Source: Neiella marina (GTDB lineage Bacteria > Pseudomonadota > Gammaproteobacteria > Enterobacterales > Neiellaceae). Taken from it: 64,000 nucleotides of DNA. Shown here in pieces: positions 48,734-58,330 of this stretch (position 1 is its first letter; every line of letters starts with the position of its first letter). The position numbers and the translations under genes are program-made. The notes beneath the pieces are model-generated. The model was not told the DNA's origin, ran no database searches, and was given only the letters and a program-made list of their open reading frames with translations. The DNA is taken from NCBI RefSeq assembly GCF_002165625.1, contig NZ_NGNS01000009.1:62001-126000 (forward strand), written 5' to 3'.

Positions 48734-49825
48734 TTAGACGTTGAAGCGGAAGTGAATCACGTCACCATCTTTAACGATGTATTCTTTACCTTCAAGACGC
48801 CACTTACCAGCATCTTTGGCACCACTTTCACCGTTGTTGTCAATGTAGTCATCAAAGCCAACGACTTCGGCGCGAATGAAGCCTTTTTCAAAATCGGTGT
48901 GAATCTTACCGGCAGCTTGTGGCGCAGTCGCGCCCACAGGTACCGTCCATGCACGTACTTCTTTAACACCCGCAGTAAAGTAAGTGTGTAGATGAAGCAA
49001 TTCATAGCCGCCGCGAATCACGCGGTTCAGACCTGGCTCTTCTAAGCCCATATCGGCCATGAATTCTTCCAGTTCTTCATCTTCTAGTTCGGCCAGCTCA
49101 GATTCGATTTCAGCACAAACCGGCACAACCACGGCATTCTCTTTCTCGGCAATCTCACGGACCACATCCAAGTACGGGTTGTTTTCAAAGCCATCATCAT
49201 TGACGTTGGCGATATACATGGTCGGCTTGATGGTGAGGAAGTTAAGGTAGTTGATGGCAGCCTTTTCTTCTTTGGTCAGCTCCAAGGTACGAATCATGTC
49301 GCCTTCTTCGAGCACCGCTTGAATACGCTCGAGAATTGGCAGTTCGAACTTGGCATCCTTATCGCCGCCTTTGGCTTTTTTCAGATTGCGCTGAATAGCA
49401 CGTTCGCAGGCTTCTAAGTCAGATAACGCCAGCTCAGTGTTGATCACTTCAATATCTGAGGCCGGATCAACCTTGCCATCAACGTGAACGATGTTTTCAT
49501 TTTCAAAGCAACGAACAACGTGGCCAATGGCATCCGTCTCGCGGATATTACCAAGGAATTTGTTACCCAAGCCTTCACCGGTAGATGCGCCTTTTACCAA
49601 ACCGGCAATATCGACGAACTCCATGGTCGTTGGCAGAATTTTTTGCGGGTTGACGATATCCGCCAATTGCTGCAAGCGTGGATCGGGAACCGGAACCACG
49701 CCCGTGTTTGGCTCAATGGTACAAAACGGGAAGTTAGCTGCTTCGATGCCAGCTTTAGTCAAGGCGTTGAACAGGGTTGATTTACCAACGTTTGGCAAAC
49801 CGACGATGCCACATTTAAATCCCAT
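48734..49825 (-). CDS. ychF: Ribosome-associated ATPase YchF (Obg family)
   Basis: The 363-residue protein has the E. coli length. The P-loop [14 protein letters not shown] and the switch [22 protein letters not shown] are present. The guanine-specific NKxD is replaced by an NVNDDG-type sequence, which fits the known preference of YchF for ATP. It follows pth by 60 bp, the standard pairing. Confidence 0.97.
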   Translation of the reverse strand: MGFKCGIVGLPNVGKSTLFNALTKAGIEAANFPFCTIEPNTGVVPVPDPRLQQLADIVNPQKILPTTMEFVDIAGLVKGASTGEGLGNKFLGNIRETDAIGHVVRCFENENIVHVDGKVDPASDIEVINTELALSDLEACERAIQRNLKKAKGGDKDAKFELPILERIQAVLEEGDMIRTLELTKEEKAAINYLNFLTIKPTMYIANVNDDGFENNPYLDVVREIAEKENAVVVPVCAEIESELAELEDEELEEFMADMGLEEPGLNRVIRGGYELLHLHTYFTAGVKEVRAWTVPVGATAPQAAGKIHTDFEKGFIRAEVVGFDDYIDNNGESGAKDAGKWRLEGKEYIVKDGDVIHFRFNV

Positions 49826-49885
49826 AACAGGTTCCTCAGATATTGATTGCCAACGTGCTAGTTGAGCTGGCCAGAAATCTTGTGG

Positions 49886-50473
49886 TTATGCTTTAAAGCT
49901 ATGAAGGCGGTTCATGGCCTTGGCCAAACCGTCTTTGCCGATAATATCGAAGCAGCGGGCAGCTTCGTCAATGGCGGCATCAATTGCTTGTTGCTCTGCT
50001 TGCGGTGCTTTACCTAAGACATAACCGCTCACGCGATTTTTGTCGCCAGGATGGTCAATGCCAATTCGCAAGCGAAGGAAATTCTTGTTGTTGCCCATTT
50101 TACTGATGATGTCACGCAGACCGTTATGACCACCGTGCCCGCCGCCACGTTTGAACTTAGCCACGCCCGGCGGCATGTCGAGTTCGTCGTGTGCCACTAA
50201 GATTTCTTCTGCTTCGATTTGGTAGAAGCGGGCAAGAGCGGCAACAGCCTGACCACTGCGATTCATGAAAGTGGTTGGTACCAGTAAGCGAAAGTCGGTG
50301 CCGTTTTGCTGGATGCGAGCGGTATAGCCATGAAACTTGGCTTCGGGTTTGAGCGTGACGTGGTGGATGCGGGCAAGCTCCTCCACAAACCAAACACCCG
50401 CGTTATGGCGGGTGTTGGTATATTCGGGGCCTGGATTTCCCAGGCCCACGACGAGTTTGATTGGATGGTCCAT
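49886..50473 (-). CDS. pth: Peptidyl-tRNA hydrolase
   Basis: Pth recycles peptidyl-tRNA released from ribosomes. The 195-residue protein (194 in E. coli) has the active-site His in [31 protein letters not shown], and the binding-site loop [13 protein letters not shown]. It follows rplY by 18 bp. Confidence 0.97.
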   Translation of the reverse strand: MDHPIKLVVGLGNPGPEYTNTRHNAGVWFVEELARIHHVTLKPEAKFHGYTARIQQNGTDFRLLVPTTFMNRSGQAVAALARFYQIEAEEILVAHDELDMPPGVAKFKRGGGHGGHNGLRDIISKMGNNKNFLRLRIGIDHPGDKNRVSGYVLGKAPQAEQQAIDAAIDEAARCFDIIGKDGLAKAMNRLHSFKA

Positions 50474-50491
50474 ATCAGGGGACTATCAATC

Positions 50492-51121
50492 TTACTCAGC
50501 GTCGCCTTCAGCGGCTTCGCCTTCTGCTTCTTCAGCAGCGCCACCTTTGGCAGCAGAGATGCTAACAACAGCCAAGTCGTGAGACTCACCTTTTGCTAGT
50601 TCTACAGACTCAACGCCTTCTGGCAGCTTGATTTCTGACAAGTGAATTGTTTGACCAATTTCAACGTCAGCCAAGTCAACTTCGATGAACTCAGGTAGGT
50701 TAGCTGGCAAGCAAGAGATAGCAATCTCGTTCGCCAAGTGGTTTACAATACCGCCGTTCTTAACTGCAGCAGCCGTTTCTTCGTTCAAGAAGTGAACTGG
50801 AACAGTAGTAACCAAAGCGTGAGTAGCGTCAACGCGCAAGAAGTCCAAGTGAGTAACTTTTGGCTTGAACGGGTGACGTTGCATATCTTTAACGATTGCT
50901 TGTACCGCAGTACCGTCGATGTTCAAGTTGATTACAGAGCTGTAGAAAGACTCAGCTTCTTGAGCTTTCAATACTTTGCTGTGTTCCAGAGTCAAAGCTG
51001 TAGGCTCTTGCTCGGCACCGTAAAGGATCGCAGGAACTTTGTCGGCGTGACGTAGGCGGCGGCTCGCACCTTTCCCCAGGTCAGTACGGACTACTGCATC
51101 CAGAGTAATTTGATCAGACAT
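50492..51121 (-). CDS. rplY: Ribosomal protein L25, general stress protein CTC form
   Basis: L25 binds 5S rRNA loop E. This 209-residue version has the N-terminal L25 domain ([37 protein letters not shown]) plus the CTC C-terminal domain and an acidic tail. It is longer than E. coli L25 (94 residues). The ATG has GGAGACG upstream, and a structured leader (51148-51198) may allow autoregulation. Confidence 0.96.
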   Translation of the reverse strand: MSDQITLDAVVRTDLGKGASRRLRHADKVPAILYGAEQEPTALTLEHSKVLKAQEAESFYSSVINLNIDGTAVQAIVKDMQRHPFKPKVTHLDFLRVDATHALVTTVPVHFLNEETAAAVKNGGIVNHLANEIAISCLPANLPEFIEVDLADVEIGQTIHLSEIKLPEGVESVELAKGESHDLAVVSISAAKGGAAEEAEGEAAEGDAE

Positions 51122-51147
51122 TTGTCGTCTCCAATAGAGTTAAAGAT

Positions 51148-51198
51148 GTTGGTTTTTGCGACCAAAACCAACGTTAATAAAACACCCTGATGTCAGGG
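51148..51198 (-). promoter_or_regulatory. Structured 5' leader of rplY, candidate L25 autoregulatory element
   Basis: Two hairpins lie in the roughly 80-base leader: CCCTGA-tg-TCAGGG (51185-51198) near the expected transcript start, and GTTGGTTTT / AAAACCAAC (51148-51172) nearer the gene. L25 is known to bind structured RNA, and leaders upstream of L25 genes have been proposed in gammaproteobacteria. Whether this matches them is untested. Confidence 0.4.
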
Positions 51199-51205
51199 GC
51201 GCGGT

Positions 51206-51234
51206 ATTCTATCCCGCAGACGGTAGCGCTGCAA
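51206..51234 (-). promoter_or_regulatory. Sigma70 promoter for rplY
   Basis: On the minus strand, TTGCAG (51229-51234) and TAGAAT (51206-51211) are spaced by exactly 17 bp, followed by a G+C-rich discriminator. The start would fall about 80 bp upstream of rplY. It lies downstream of the prs terminator. Confidence 0.75.
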
Positions 51235-51288
51235 GCTGTTTGTTAGGGGATAAATTGCCAGCTAACTGGTGGCAACCGCTGTGGCAAT

Positions 51289-51318
51289 AAAAAAGCGAGC
51301 TAACAAGCTCGCTTTTTT
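51289..51318 (-). terminator. Terminator between prs and rplY
   Basis: The stem AAAAAAGCGAGC / GCTCGCTTTTTT has a 6-base loop. It lies 74 bp after the prs stop on the minus strand, so prs and rplY are mostly separate transcripts. Confidence 0.88.
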
Positions 51319-51391
51319 ATGGTTGCGCAATTGGCAACTGCCACTTTGAACGGATGTTTTCTTAACGCAACGATCTTTACCGGTACTATTT

Positions 51392-52336
51392 TTACCGGAA
51401 CATTGCCGAAATCGATTCTTCGTTGCTAACCCGGCGAATGGCTTCTGCCAACAAACCAGACATGGTCAGCTGACTAACTACTGGTAGGGCGGCCATTTCT
51501 GGATGGAGTGGAATGGTATCAGTGATTACCACTTCATCCAGCACTGAGTTCTTAATATTCTCAATGGCATTGCCAGAGAAAACAGGGTGAGTGGCGTAAG
51601 CAAATACTCGCTTCGCGCCTTGCTCTTTCAGGGCTTTTGCCGCTTGGCATAGAGTACCGCCAGTATCGATCATGTCATCGACCAAAATACAGTCACGGTC
51701 TTTAACATCACCGATGATGTTCATCACCTGAGAGATGTTGGCGCGAGGACGGCGCTTATCGATAATGGCCAGATCGCAATCGTTCATCATCTTGGCTACA
51801 GCGCGAGCACGCACTACACCACCAATGTCTGGTGACACAATCACTGGATCATTGAAGTCTTTTGACAACATGTCTTCGAGCAGGATTGGTGAGCCGAAAC
51901 AGTTGTCCACCGGCACATCAAAGAAGCCCTGGATTTGCTCAGCATGCAAATCAACAGTCAATACGCGGTCAACGCCAACGCTTGATAAGAAGTCAGCCAC
52001 CACTTTAGCGGTAATTGGTACCCGAGCAGAACGTACACGACGGTCCTGACGAGAATAGCCAAAGTAAGGAATCACTGCGGTGATACGGCCCGCTGAGGCG
52101 CGACGCATTGCATCAACCATCACAATCAATTCCATTAGGTTGTCGTTGGTTGGTGCACAAGTACTTTGGATGATAAAGACATCCAAACCACGCACATTTT
52201 CTTTAATTTCAACGGCAATTTCGCCATCGCTAAAACGGCCTACTGATGCTTGGCCAAGGCGGACGTACAAACGGTCTGCAATTTTTTGAGCGAGTTCTGG
52301 CGTTGCGTTGCCAGCGAAGAGCTTCATATCGGGCAC
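51392..52336 (-). CDS. prs: Ribose-phosphate pyrophosphokinase
   Basis: Prs makes PRPP for purine, pyrimidine, NAD, His and Trp synthesis. The 314-residue protein has the ATP loop [29 protein letters not shown], and the PRPP loop [13 protein letters not shown]. The start is GTG, as in E. coli, before CCC GAT ATG AAG. It follows tRNA-Gln by 43 bp. Confidence 0.98.
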   Translation of the reverse strand: MPDMKLFAGNATPELAQKIADRLYVRLGQASVGRFSDGEIAVEIKENVRGLDVFIIQSTCAPTNDNLMELIVMVDAMRRASAGRITAVIPYFGYSRQDRRVRSARVPITAKVVADFLSSVGVDRVLTVDLHAEQIQGFFDVPVDNCFGSPILLEDMLSKDFNDPVIVSPDIGGVVRARAVAKMMNDCDLAIIDKRRPRANISQVMNIIGDVKDRDCILVDDMIDTGGTLCQAAKALKEQGAKRVFAYATHPVFSGNAIENIKNSVLDEVVITDTIPLHPEMAALPVVSQLTMSGLLAEAIRRVSNEESISAMFR

Positions 52337-52379
52337 GGTGTTAACCTCGTCGGGGTCGTGGCTGCCTGTGTATTGATGA

Positions 52380-52454
52380 TGGCTGGGGTACCTGGATTTG
52401 AACCAGGGAATGGCGGCATCAAAAGCCGCTGCCTTACCGCTTGGCGATACCCCA
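52380..52454 (-). tRNA. tRNA-Gln (anticodon TTG), between ispE and prs
   Basis: This 75-base tRNA with encoded CCA is identical to the two copies in the 45.6-45.9 kb array. It begins 4 bp after the ispE stop and precedes prs by 43 bp, so it is probably cut out of a shared mRNA. The arrangement is also known from Pseudomonas. Confidence 0.97.
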
Positions 52455-52458
52455 ATCG

Positions 52459-53307
52459 TTATTGTTGCTGCTGCAATGCCGTGTGCAAAGGCGAAGTGTT
52501 ACAGCCTTTGGCGACAAATCCTGTCATTGGCTCCGGTAAGTCTAGCAGCGCCTGATGAGCTTGCTGTTGGGTTTGAAATGGAGCAAACACACAACTGCCT
52601 GTACCCGTCAGTTTGGACGGCGCGTATTCTAGCAACCAGCGCAAGGCTTTTTCAACTTGCGGATAGGTTTTAGCCACTAATTGTTGACAATCGTTACCGA
52701 GTTCATTTGGCTTGATGTCAGTGCTTACTAACTTGGCAGTTGAACGGGGTAAGTCGGGGTGATTGAATATGGTGCCAGTGTTAACGTGAACACTTGGATA
52801 AACGATTAAATACCAAGGTTGTTCTGGATCAACGTCGGTAAACTTTTCGCCCACCCCTTCGGCAAATGTGGCTTTGCCGTGAACAAATACGGGGACGTCG
52901 GCGCCGAGTTGCAGTCCCAATTGAGCGAGCTCTTCGAGTGGCAACTTGGTGTTCCAAATGTAATTACAGGCTAACAGCACCGTTGCGGCATTTGAGCTGC
53001 CGCCGCCAATACCGCCGCCCATCGGTAATATCTTATCGATGCTGATCTGTATGCCTTGCTGACAGCCGGTATGTTGCTGCAGCAGACGAGCAGCTCGGAC
53101 AATCAGGTTGTCATCATGAGCAACGCCGTCGAACTCGGTGATCAATATAACCTCGCCGTCGTCGCGTGGCTCAAAGGTCATGGTGTCGCCGTAGTCTACA
53201 AACTGAAATACGGTTTGCAGCTCGTGGTAACCGTTTGGCAATCGACCATTAATGTGAAGAAACAGATTGAGCTTTGCCGGTGACGGCAGTGTTAATGGAA
53301 ATTTCAT
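52459..53307 (-). CDS. ispE: 4-diphosphocytidyl-2-C-methylerythritol kinase
   Basis: IspE is a GHMP kinase of the MEP isoprenoid pathway. I start at the ATG at 53307, which overlaps the lolB stop (ATGA), giving 282 residues (283 in E. coli). Motifs are [20 protein letters not shown] and the GHMP loop [16 protein letters not shown]. The TTG four codons upstream is less likely. Confidence 0.96.
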   Translation of the reverse strand: MKFPLTLPSPAKLNLFLHINGRLPNGYHELQTVFQFVDYGDTMTFEPRDDGEVILITEFDGVAHDDNLIVRAARLLQQHTGCQQGIQISIDKILPMGGGIGGGSSNAATVLLACNYIWNTKLPLEELAQLGLQLGADVPVFVHGKATFAEGVGEKFTDVDPEQPWYLIVYPSVHVNTGTIFNHPDLPRSTAKLVSTDIKPNELGNDCQQLVAKTYPQVEKALRWLLEYAPSKLTGTGSCVFAPFQTQQQAHQALLDLPEPMTGFVAKGCNTSPLHTALQQQQ

Positions 53308-53933
53308 TGTGATTGCCAACGGCTAATAGCTAACTTAAGTGTCAGATTTGGGTGCTTAAGGGTGATTTGAGATGGCAAAGCCGGTTGTTCATCAGTCGCC
53401 GGATAGTAGCCATTGTATTCAACACGCCACATGCCCCAGCTTGGTAAATACTGAGAAAAGCCAAGTAAATAGCCATTACTATCGAGTGACACATCATTGA
53501 TGGTTTTCAGATCAGCATAGCCTGTCAGCCAACGGTTCATGGCATCAAAGGGGGCTCGATAACCACTGAGTTGGGCAATCAAATCTGCTAGTGATTGGCC
53601 CTGATAGTGCTCGCCGTCGACTGTCATGCTGGCACCATCTACATTTTGACTGGCTTCCAGTAAGGTGACGCCTAGGGTGTTGGTCAGCAATATGTGGGTT
53701 TCGGCTGCTGAATGCCGCCAGTTGACGCGGCTACTTTGGCGCTGCTCTGGGCTGATAAAGGCTAATTTACCGCTTGCTCGCCAGTTGTCGAATTGACCCA
53801 ACTGTTCGCTGTGAGCCTCATAGGCTTGCAGCAGTTCTGGTGTTAAATCAGCATGTTGAGAGTCTGGCGGTAAGGTGGCACAGCCACTAAGCCAAATCAC
53901 AAGTAGTAAGCCAATCCAGTTTTTCACTGCCAA
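53304..53933 (-). CDS. lolB: Outer-membrane lipoprotein receptor LolB
   Basis: LolB receives lipoproteins from LolA and inserts them in the outer membrane. The 209-residue protein has a lipobox LSGC (Cys18) and the family segments FDNWRASGKLAF and LGVTLLEASQN. In most relatives lolB is directly divergent from hemA. Here about 2 kb of repeats and a HAD gene separate them. Confidence 0.95.
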   Translation of the reverse strand: MAVKNWIGLLLVIWLSGCATLPPDSQHADLTPELLQAYEAHSEQLGQFDNWRASGKLAFISPEQRQSSRVNWRHSAAETHILLTNTLGVTLLEASQNVDGASMTVDGEHYQGQSLADLIAQLSGYRAPFDAMNRWLTGYADLKTINDVSLDSNGYLLGFSQYLPSWGMWRVEYNGYYPATDEQPALPSQITLKHPNLTLKLAISRWQSQ

Positions 53934-54058
53934 ACGTCCTGTTGCTCCAATCTAGGAGCGTCAGTATATCAGCGAGTGGTTTGAATGTTCAGTTGTGTTT
54001 CGCAAGTCGATTTGGCTGAGGCGGCTGCTTTGTTGCATGACAAACTCTGCGCCCCCTC

Positions 54059-54168
54059 AGAGCAGGTTATCGATTGCTGACGAAGACCTTCCGCAGCAGG
54101 GATGCTGCGGTAGAGGCTATAGGGACATATTTACGCCGTGTCTGAGTTAGGAATCGATAACTTGCTCT
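54059..54168. repeat. Palindromic element type B, copy B3
   Basis: The outer arms (54059-54075 and 54152-54168) are complementary at 16 of 17 positions and have a sequence unrelated to those of B1/B2. The inner hairpin is CCGCAGCA / TGCTGCGG (54091-54110), 8 bp and perfect but different from that of B1. After it the conserved GTAGAG ... TATTTACG words recur. The first 120 bp after lolB (53934-54058) hold nothing else I recognise. Confidence 0.82.
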
Positions 54169-54312
54169 TTAGCACCAAAGTCTGAGCATTGAATCGGCTG
54201 CCAGCAATACCTTTCGGTGACGCTCAAGTCCATCCATGGATCGCTCTACACCCGGCATCCATGCCGGCTGAAGCACCTCAATGCATTGCTAGCAGCCGCT
54301 TTCGGATTCAGC
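54131..54312 (+). repeat. First unit of a 182-bp near-tandem duplication
   Basis: The 182 bp here recur at 54365-54546 with a constant 234-bp offset and no indel, differing at scattered positions. The unit contains the right half of element B3 and the whole of element C2. Confidence 0.9.
54191..54309. repeat. Palindromic element type C, copy C2
   Basis: The 64-bp core (54216-54279) contains CCGGCAT-cc-ATGCCGG. The arms are unlike those of C1 but complementary to each other: GGCTGCCAGCAATAC (54196-54210) pairs with GCATTGCTAGCAGCC (54283-54297) with two mismatches, and the outermost GAATC pairs with GATTC. Confidence 0.85.
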
Positions 54313-54364
54313 TGCGAAGCTCACGCGGATCTGTTGATTCGGCAGTGAGGCCATAGGCACGTAT

Positions 54365-54546
54365 TCACGCCGTGTCTGAGTTAGGAGTCGATAACTTGCT
54401 CTTTAGCACTAATGTCTGAGCAGCGGACCGGCTGCCAGCAATACCTTTCGGTGACGCTCAAGTCCATCCTTGGATCGCTCTACACCCGGCATCCATGCCG
54501 GCTGAAGCACCTCAATGCATTGCTAGCAGCCGCTTTCGGATTCAGC
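54365..54546 (+). repeat. Second unit of the 182-bp duplication, including C copy C3
   Basis: This is the second copy of the 182-bp unit. It contains a further type C element (54425-54543, core 54450-54513) with the same arms as C2. Its upstream B half has lost the clean inner hairpin, so this B element looks decayed. Confidence 0.88.
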
Positions 54547-54568
54547 AGCGCACGGGCGGTTTGGGAGT

Positions 54569-54666
54569 AGCTTGGGAGTTGGATAGTCGAGCTTCTGCCG
54601 CAAGGAGGCGGCAGTAGAGCCTACATGGAAGTATTCACGGCGTCTCGACTAGGCAATTCGCAAGCT
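54569..54666. repeat. Palindromic element type B, copy B4
   Basis: The outer arms (54569-54591 and 54644-54666) start AGCTTGGGAGTTGG and end CCAATTCGCAAGCT-like, complementary with a few mismatches. The inner hairpin is CTGCCGC / GCGGCAG (54595-54614), changed from B1 at one pair in a compensated way (T-A to C-G). The whole tract 54544-54676 recurs inverted at 61807-61935. Confidence 0.87.
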
Positions 54667-54701
54667 GCGAAGCTCACTCTGAGCTGGCTAATCGGCAATG
54701 A

Positions 54702-54811
54702 GGGCGATAGCAAATCTCCCCCCATGCTGACGCTCAAGCACATCCTTGTGTCGCTCTACATGCGGCATCCATGCCGCCTGAAGCAGCAAGTTGCGAGTTT
54801 TACTATCGCCC
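54702..54811. repeat. Palindromic element type C, copy C4
   Basis: The core (54726-54789) has diverged more than the others, and its hairpin is GCGGCAT-cc-ATGCCGC, a compensated C-G to G-C change relative to the others. The base of the stem has GCTG/CAGC in place of GGTG/CACC. The arms GGGCGATAG (54702-54710) and CTATCGCCC (54803-54811) are perfectly complementary and unique to this copy. It precedes the HAD gene by about 130 bp. Confidence 0.87.
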
Positions 54812-54939
54812 AAGAGGCTCCGGTGCGCTGCCGGCAGCCGCCTTTGGCGGACACCGACTCAAATTGTTCGTGCTATTATTTACCATCATTTTCCAGCAGC
54901 ACCTAGCCCCCACATTTGGCAGTAACTGGAGCTATCAAC

Positions 54940-55737
54940 ATGATCAAAGCCGTCGTTTCCGATTTAGATGGAACCTTACTCAATGCCGACCATACCGTTG
55001 GTGAGTACACCCAACGAGTGCTGAAAGAACTCACTCAGCAAGGTATGAAGTTGATTCTGGCATCGGGTCGGCCTTGGGCTGATGTTGAAGTGATCCGGCA
55101 AAAACTCGCGATGGAGATTTTTTTGATTACCTGCAATGGGGCTCGTGTTCATGATCGCCAAGGTCACTGCATTTATCGTCATGATATCCCTGAGAACTTA
55201 GTCACCGAGTTGTTGGTATTTGGGTCGCCTGCGGGAGCCAAAATCAATGTCTATCAAGATGATTTATGGTGGGTTGCTGAGGAGAATCCGTCACTTCTAA
55301 AGTTTCATGCTGACTCTGGCTTTAGCTATAAAGTAACGCCCCATGAGCAATTACCCACTGAGCATATCGCTAAGGTGTTTTGGATCGGCGACAACGAAGC
55401 TCTTAAGGTGTTGGAACAACAATTAAACGATCACTTTGGTGACTCCTTGAGCATTGCCTTCTCGTTGCCCATTTGTCTTGAGGTGATGGCTGGCGGGGTG
55501 TCCAAAGCGCAAGCACTTGATGTCGTGCTGCAAGCAAAAGGATTAGCATTTGACCAAGTGATTGGGTTCGGCGATGGCCTTAACGACCGGCTCATGTTGT
55601 CGGCGGTGGGGCAAGCGGCAATCATGGCCAACGGTGCCGACGAGTTGAAACGAGCACTGCCTGATTTGCCGGTGATTGGCTCAAACACTGAAGAGGCCGT
55701 CGCCAAGTATCTTGATCAACTATTTTTGCAGTCATAA
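54940..55737 (+). CDS. HAD-superfamily (Cof-type) phosphatase
   Basis: The ATG at 54940, preceded by GGAG, gives 265 residues. The TTG at 54916 is less likely. The Cof/YidA type is shown by motif I SDLDGTLLNADH, motif II LILASGRPW, the cap domain with ICLEVMAGGVSKAQAL, and motif IV GFGDGLNDRLML. Such enzymes dephosphorylate sugar phosphates, nucleotides or pyridoxal phosphate; the substrate cannot be told here. It sits between the repeat patch and hemA and looks like an insertion between lolB and hemA. Confidence 0.9.
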   Translation: MIKAVVSDLDGTLLNADHTVGEYTQRVLKELTQQGMKLILASGRPWADVEVIRQKLAMEIFLITCNGARVHDRQGHCIYRHDIPENLVTELLVFGSPAGAKINVYQDDLWWVAEENPSLLKFHADSGFSYKVTPHEQLPTEHIAKVFWIGDNEALKVLEQQLNDHFGDSLSIAFSLPICLEVMAGGVSKAQALDVVLQAKGLAFDQVIGFGDGLNDRLMLSAVGQAAIMANGADELKRALPDLPVIGSNTEEAVAKYLDQLFLQS

Positions 55738-55815
55738 TGCGGTGAGCCCCAGGGTCCAACATATGCCTTTTTTGCCGCCATGCTGCAACGCAATGAGTTT
55801 TAACTGTCGGTGACG

Positions 55816-55844
55816 TTTTAACAGGCTGCGATTTGGCGTAGAAT
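55816..55844 (+). promoter_or_regulatory. Candidate promoter of hemA
   Basis: TTTTAA (55816-55821) and TAGAAT (55839-55844) are spaced by 17 bp, about 100 bp upstream of hemA. The -35 is weak. A hairpin CCAGCCA / TGGCTGG (55847-55877) follows at the likely transcript start. Confidence 0.45.
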
Positions 55845-55943
55845 AGCCAGCCAAAATATAATTAATTACGTGGCTGGAACAGCGCTAACCGCTGATTCCA
55901 AGCTTCAGCCAGCTGGATAAGACCGCTCAGTTATTCGAAGACG

Positions 55944-57209
55944 ATGGCGTTAATCGCATTAGGAATTAACCACCAGACCGCGCCGGTGGCACTGCGTGAA
56001 CGGGTTGCATTTGACCCCGAGACCTTGCCGCAAGCACTGCAACAACTGCACAATCGTGAAGGGTGCAGGGGCGCGGTGATCCTGTCGACTTGCAACCGTA
56101 CTGAAGTTTATGTTCAGGATGAAGCGGAGCCTCAAGCGTTGCTGCAATGGCTGGCTGACTTCCATCAAGTCGCGCTCAACGACCTAACTGAGCATACCTA
56201 CCAGCTCAATCAACTCGAAACTATTGCCCATCTGATGCGAGTGTCTAGTGGTCTTGACTCCTTGATATTGGGTGAACCGCAGATCCTTGGACAAGTAAAA
56301 CAAGCTTATGCTCAGGCCAAAGCTGTTGGTACATTGAGCTACCGTTTGGAGCGCTTGTTTGACCGCGCTTTCTCGGTCGCCAAGCAAGTACGTACTCACA
56401 CTGACATCGGTGCCAGTGCCGTATCAGTGGCATATGCGGCTGTAAATTTAGCCAAACACATTTTCGGTGAACTCGGTAAAGCCAAAGTCTTACTGGTTGG
56501 AGCCGGTGAAACCATTGAGCTGGTCGCCAAGCATATGCGTGACCAAGGCGTTGAAGCCCCTGTGGTGGCGAACCGAACGCTCAATCGCGCTGAACTGCTG
56601 GCCAATGAATTTGGTGGCCGCCCGATTACCTTGCATCAATTGGGTGATGCTCTAGGCCACGCTGATATCGTCATTTGTTCAACTGCCAGCCCAATGCCGA
56701 TTGTTGGCGCTGGTGCTGTTAGTCGAGCATTGAAAGCACGCCGTCACCGGCCAATGTTGTTAGTGGATTTGGCCGTGCCACGCGATGTCGAGCCGGAAGT
56801 CGGTGATTTACGTGACGCTTACTTGTATACCGTTGATGATCTGCAAAACATCATCGCCGACAACATGAGCTCGCGCGAGAAAGCCGCGCAACAAGCCGAA
56901 GGCATGATTGCTGAGCATGCTGAATTGTTTAGCCAATGGCTGCAATCTCAACAGTCCGTGTCAGCGATTAAACAGTATCGCCAGCAAGGTGCTGAAGTGC
57001 GTGATGAGTTGGTCGAGAAGGCTTTGCAGTCTTTGGACAACGGCTTGCCAGCAGAGCAAGTGGTTCGCGAACTAGCCTATAAGCTGACCAATACACTGTT
57101 ACACCCGACCACGAAAGCGTTGCAACAAGCTGGTTCTGAGCAGCAGTCGCAACGCCTCTCGAATTTAGCCGACAGCCTCGGCCTTGCCCTTAAAAACGAC
57201 GAGCGTTAG
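55944..57209 (+). CDS. hemA: Glutamyl-tRNA reductase
   Basis: HemA reduces glutamyl-tRNA to glutamate-1-semialdehyde, the first step of tetrapyrrole synthesis. The 421-residue protein (418 in E. coli) has the catalytic Cys50 in STCNRTEVY, SGLDSLILGEPQILGQVK, the NADPH-binding LLVGAGETIELV, and the C-terminal dimerisation region. It begins the + strand block hemA-prfA-prmC. Confidence 0.97.
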   Translation: MALIALGINHQTAPVALRERVAFDPETLPQALQQLHNREGCRGAVILSTCNRTEVYVQDEAEPQALLQWLADFHQVALNDLTEHTYQLNQLETIAHLMRVSSGLDSLILGEPQILGQVKQAYAQAKAVGTLSYRLERLFDRAFSVAKQVRTHTDIGASAVSVAYAAVNLAKHIFGELGKAKVLLVGAGETIELVAKHMRDQGVEAPVVANRTLNRAELLANEFGGRPITLHQLGDALGHADIVICSTASPMPIVGAGAVSRALKARRHRPMLLVDLAVPRDVEPEVGDLRDAYLYTVDDLQNIIADNMSSREKAAQQAEGMIAEHAELFSQWLQSQQSVSAIKQYRQQGAEVRDELVEKALQSLDNGLPAEQVVRELAYKLTNTLLHPTTKALQQAGSEQQSQRLSNLADSLGLALKNDER

Positions 57210-57236
57210 CGCGCTCGCAGACACATATTTGGATCT

Positions 57237-58328
57237 ATGAAACCGTCGATTATTGCCAAACTTGAAAGTTTGATTGAACGCTATGAAGAGCTGCAGGCGC
57301 TGCTCGGTGATGCTGAAACCATTGCCGATCAAGAAAAATTTCGCGCTTTGTCAAAAGAATACTCGCAGCTTGAGAGTGTGGTGAGCTGCTACCAGTCATT
57401 GCAGCAGGCGCAAGAAGATCTGGCGTCAGCAAAGGAAATGCTGGCTGAAGATGATGAAGATATGCGGGAAATGGCAGCAGAGGAAATTGCTGAAGCCAAT
57501 GAACGCATTGAAACCTTGGATCGTGAATTAGAGATCTTACTACTGCCAAAAGATCCCAACGACGATAACAACTGCTACGTTGAGATCCGTGCCGGTGCCG
57601 GCGGCGATGAAGCCGCGATTTTTGCCGGTAATCTATTCCGCATGTACAGTCGCTACGCCGAAACTCGTGGCTGGAAAGTTTCAGTAGTGAACGCCAACGA
57701 GAGCGAACAGGGCGGTTTCAAAGAAGTGATTGCTTACGTCGTTGGTGACGGTGCTTACGGCGTCATGAAGTTTGAGTCCGGTGGTCATCGGGTGCAACGG
57801 GTTCCTGAAACAGAAAGCCAAGGCCGCATTCACACCTCAGCCTGTACTGTGGTGGTGATGCCGGAAGTACCTGAAGCCGAAGCGATTGAAATAAACCCAG
57901 CCGATCTTAAGGTTGATACCTTCCGCGCCTCAGGTGCTGGTGGTCAGCACGTTAACAAAACCGATTCAGCCATTCGGATCACTCACTTGCCTACGGGTAC
58001 CGTGGTGGAATGTCAGGATGAGCGTTCGCAGCATAAGAACCGTGCCAAAGCGATGGCGGTGTTGAGTGCCCGCTTGCAGGCCGCTGAAGATGAAAAACGT
58101 CGTTCAGAAGAAACTAGCATGCGCCGTTCACTAGTGGCATCGGGCGACCGCTCCGAGCGAATCCGCACCTATAACTATCCGCAAGGACGAGTGAGCGAGC
58201 ATCGTATTAACCTGACTTTGTACCGTTTGGATGAGATCATCAATGGTGATTTGGATGCGGTACTAACTCCGTTGATGCAAGAGCATCAGGCTGACTTGTT
58301 GGCGGCATTGGCTGAGGGTAGCGCCTAA
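57237..58328 (+). CDS. prfA: Peptide chain release factor 1
   Basis: RF1 reads UAA and UAG. The 363-residue protein has the GGQ loop in [13 protein letters not shown] near residue 235 and the stop-codon-reading PxT motif as PET in [14 protein letters not shown], a normal variant. The first residues ([20 protein letters not shown]) are typical. It follows hemA by 27 bp. Confidence 0.98.
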   Translation: MKPSIIAKLESLIERYEELQALLGDAETIADQEKFRALSKEYSQLESVVSCYQSLQQAQEDLASAKEMLAEDDEDMREMAAEEIAEANERIETLDRELEILLLPKDPNDDNNCYVEIRAGAGGDEAAIFAGNLFRMYSRYAETRGWKVSVVNANESEQGGFKEVIAYVVGDGAYGVMKFESGGHRVQRVPETESQGRIHTSACTVVVMPEVPEAEAIEINPADLKVDTFRASGAGGQHVNKTDSAIRITHLPTGTVVECQDERSQHKNRAKAMAVLSARLQAAEDEKRRSEETSMRRSLVASGDRSERIRTYNYPQGRVSEHRINLTLYRLDEIINGDLDAVLTPLMQEHQADLLAALAEGSA

Positions 58329-58330
58329 TC

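Noticed and set aside
54059-54811. Palindromes as integron attC sites
   Set aside because: Cassette-like spacing is absent, no integrase is seen, and the cores are conserved over dozens of bases, unlike attC. Some GTTAGG words occur but do not match the core-site pattern.
57781-57850. Altered stop-codon-reading motif in RF1 (PET instead of PAT)
   Set aside because: The middle residue of the PxT motif varies among bacterial RF1 proteins, so this is not a sign of changed specificity.
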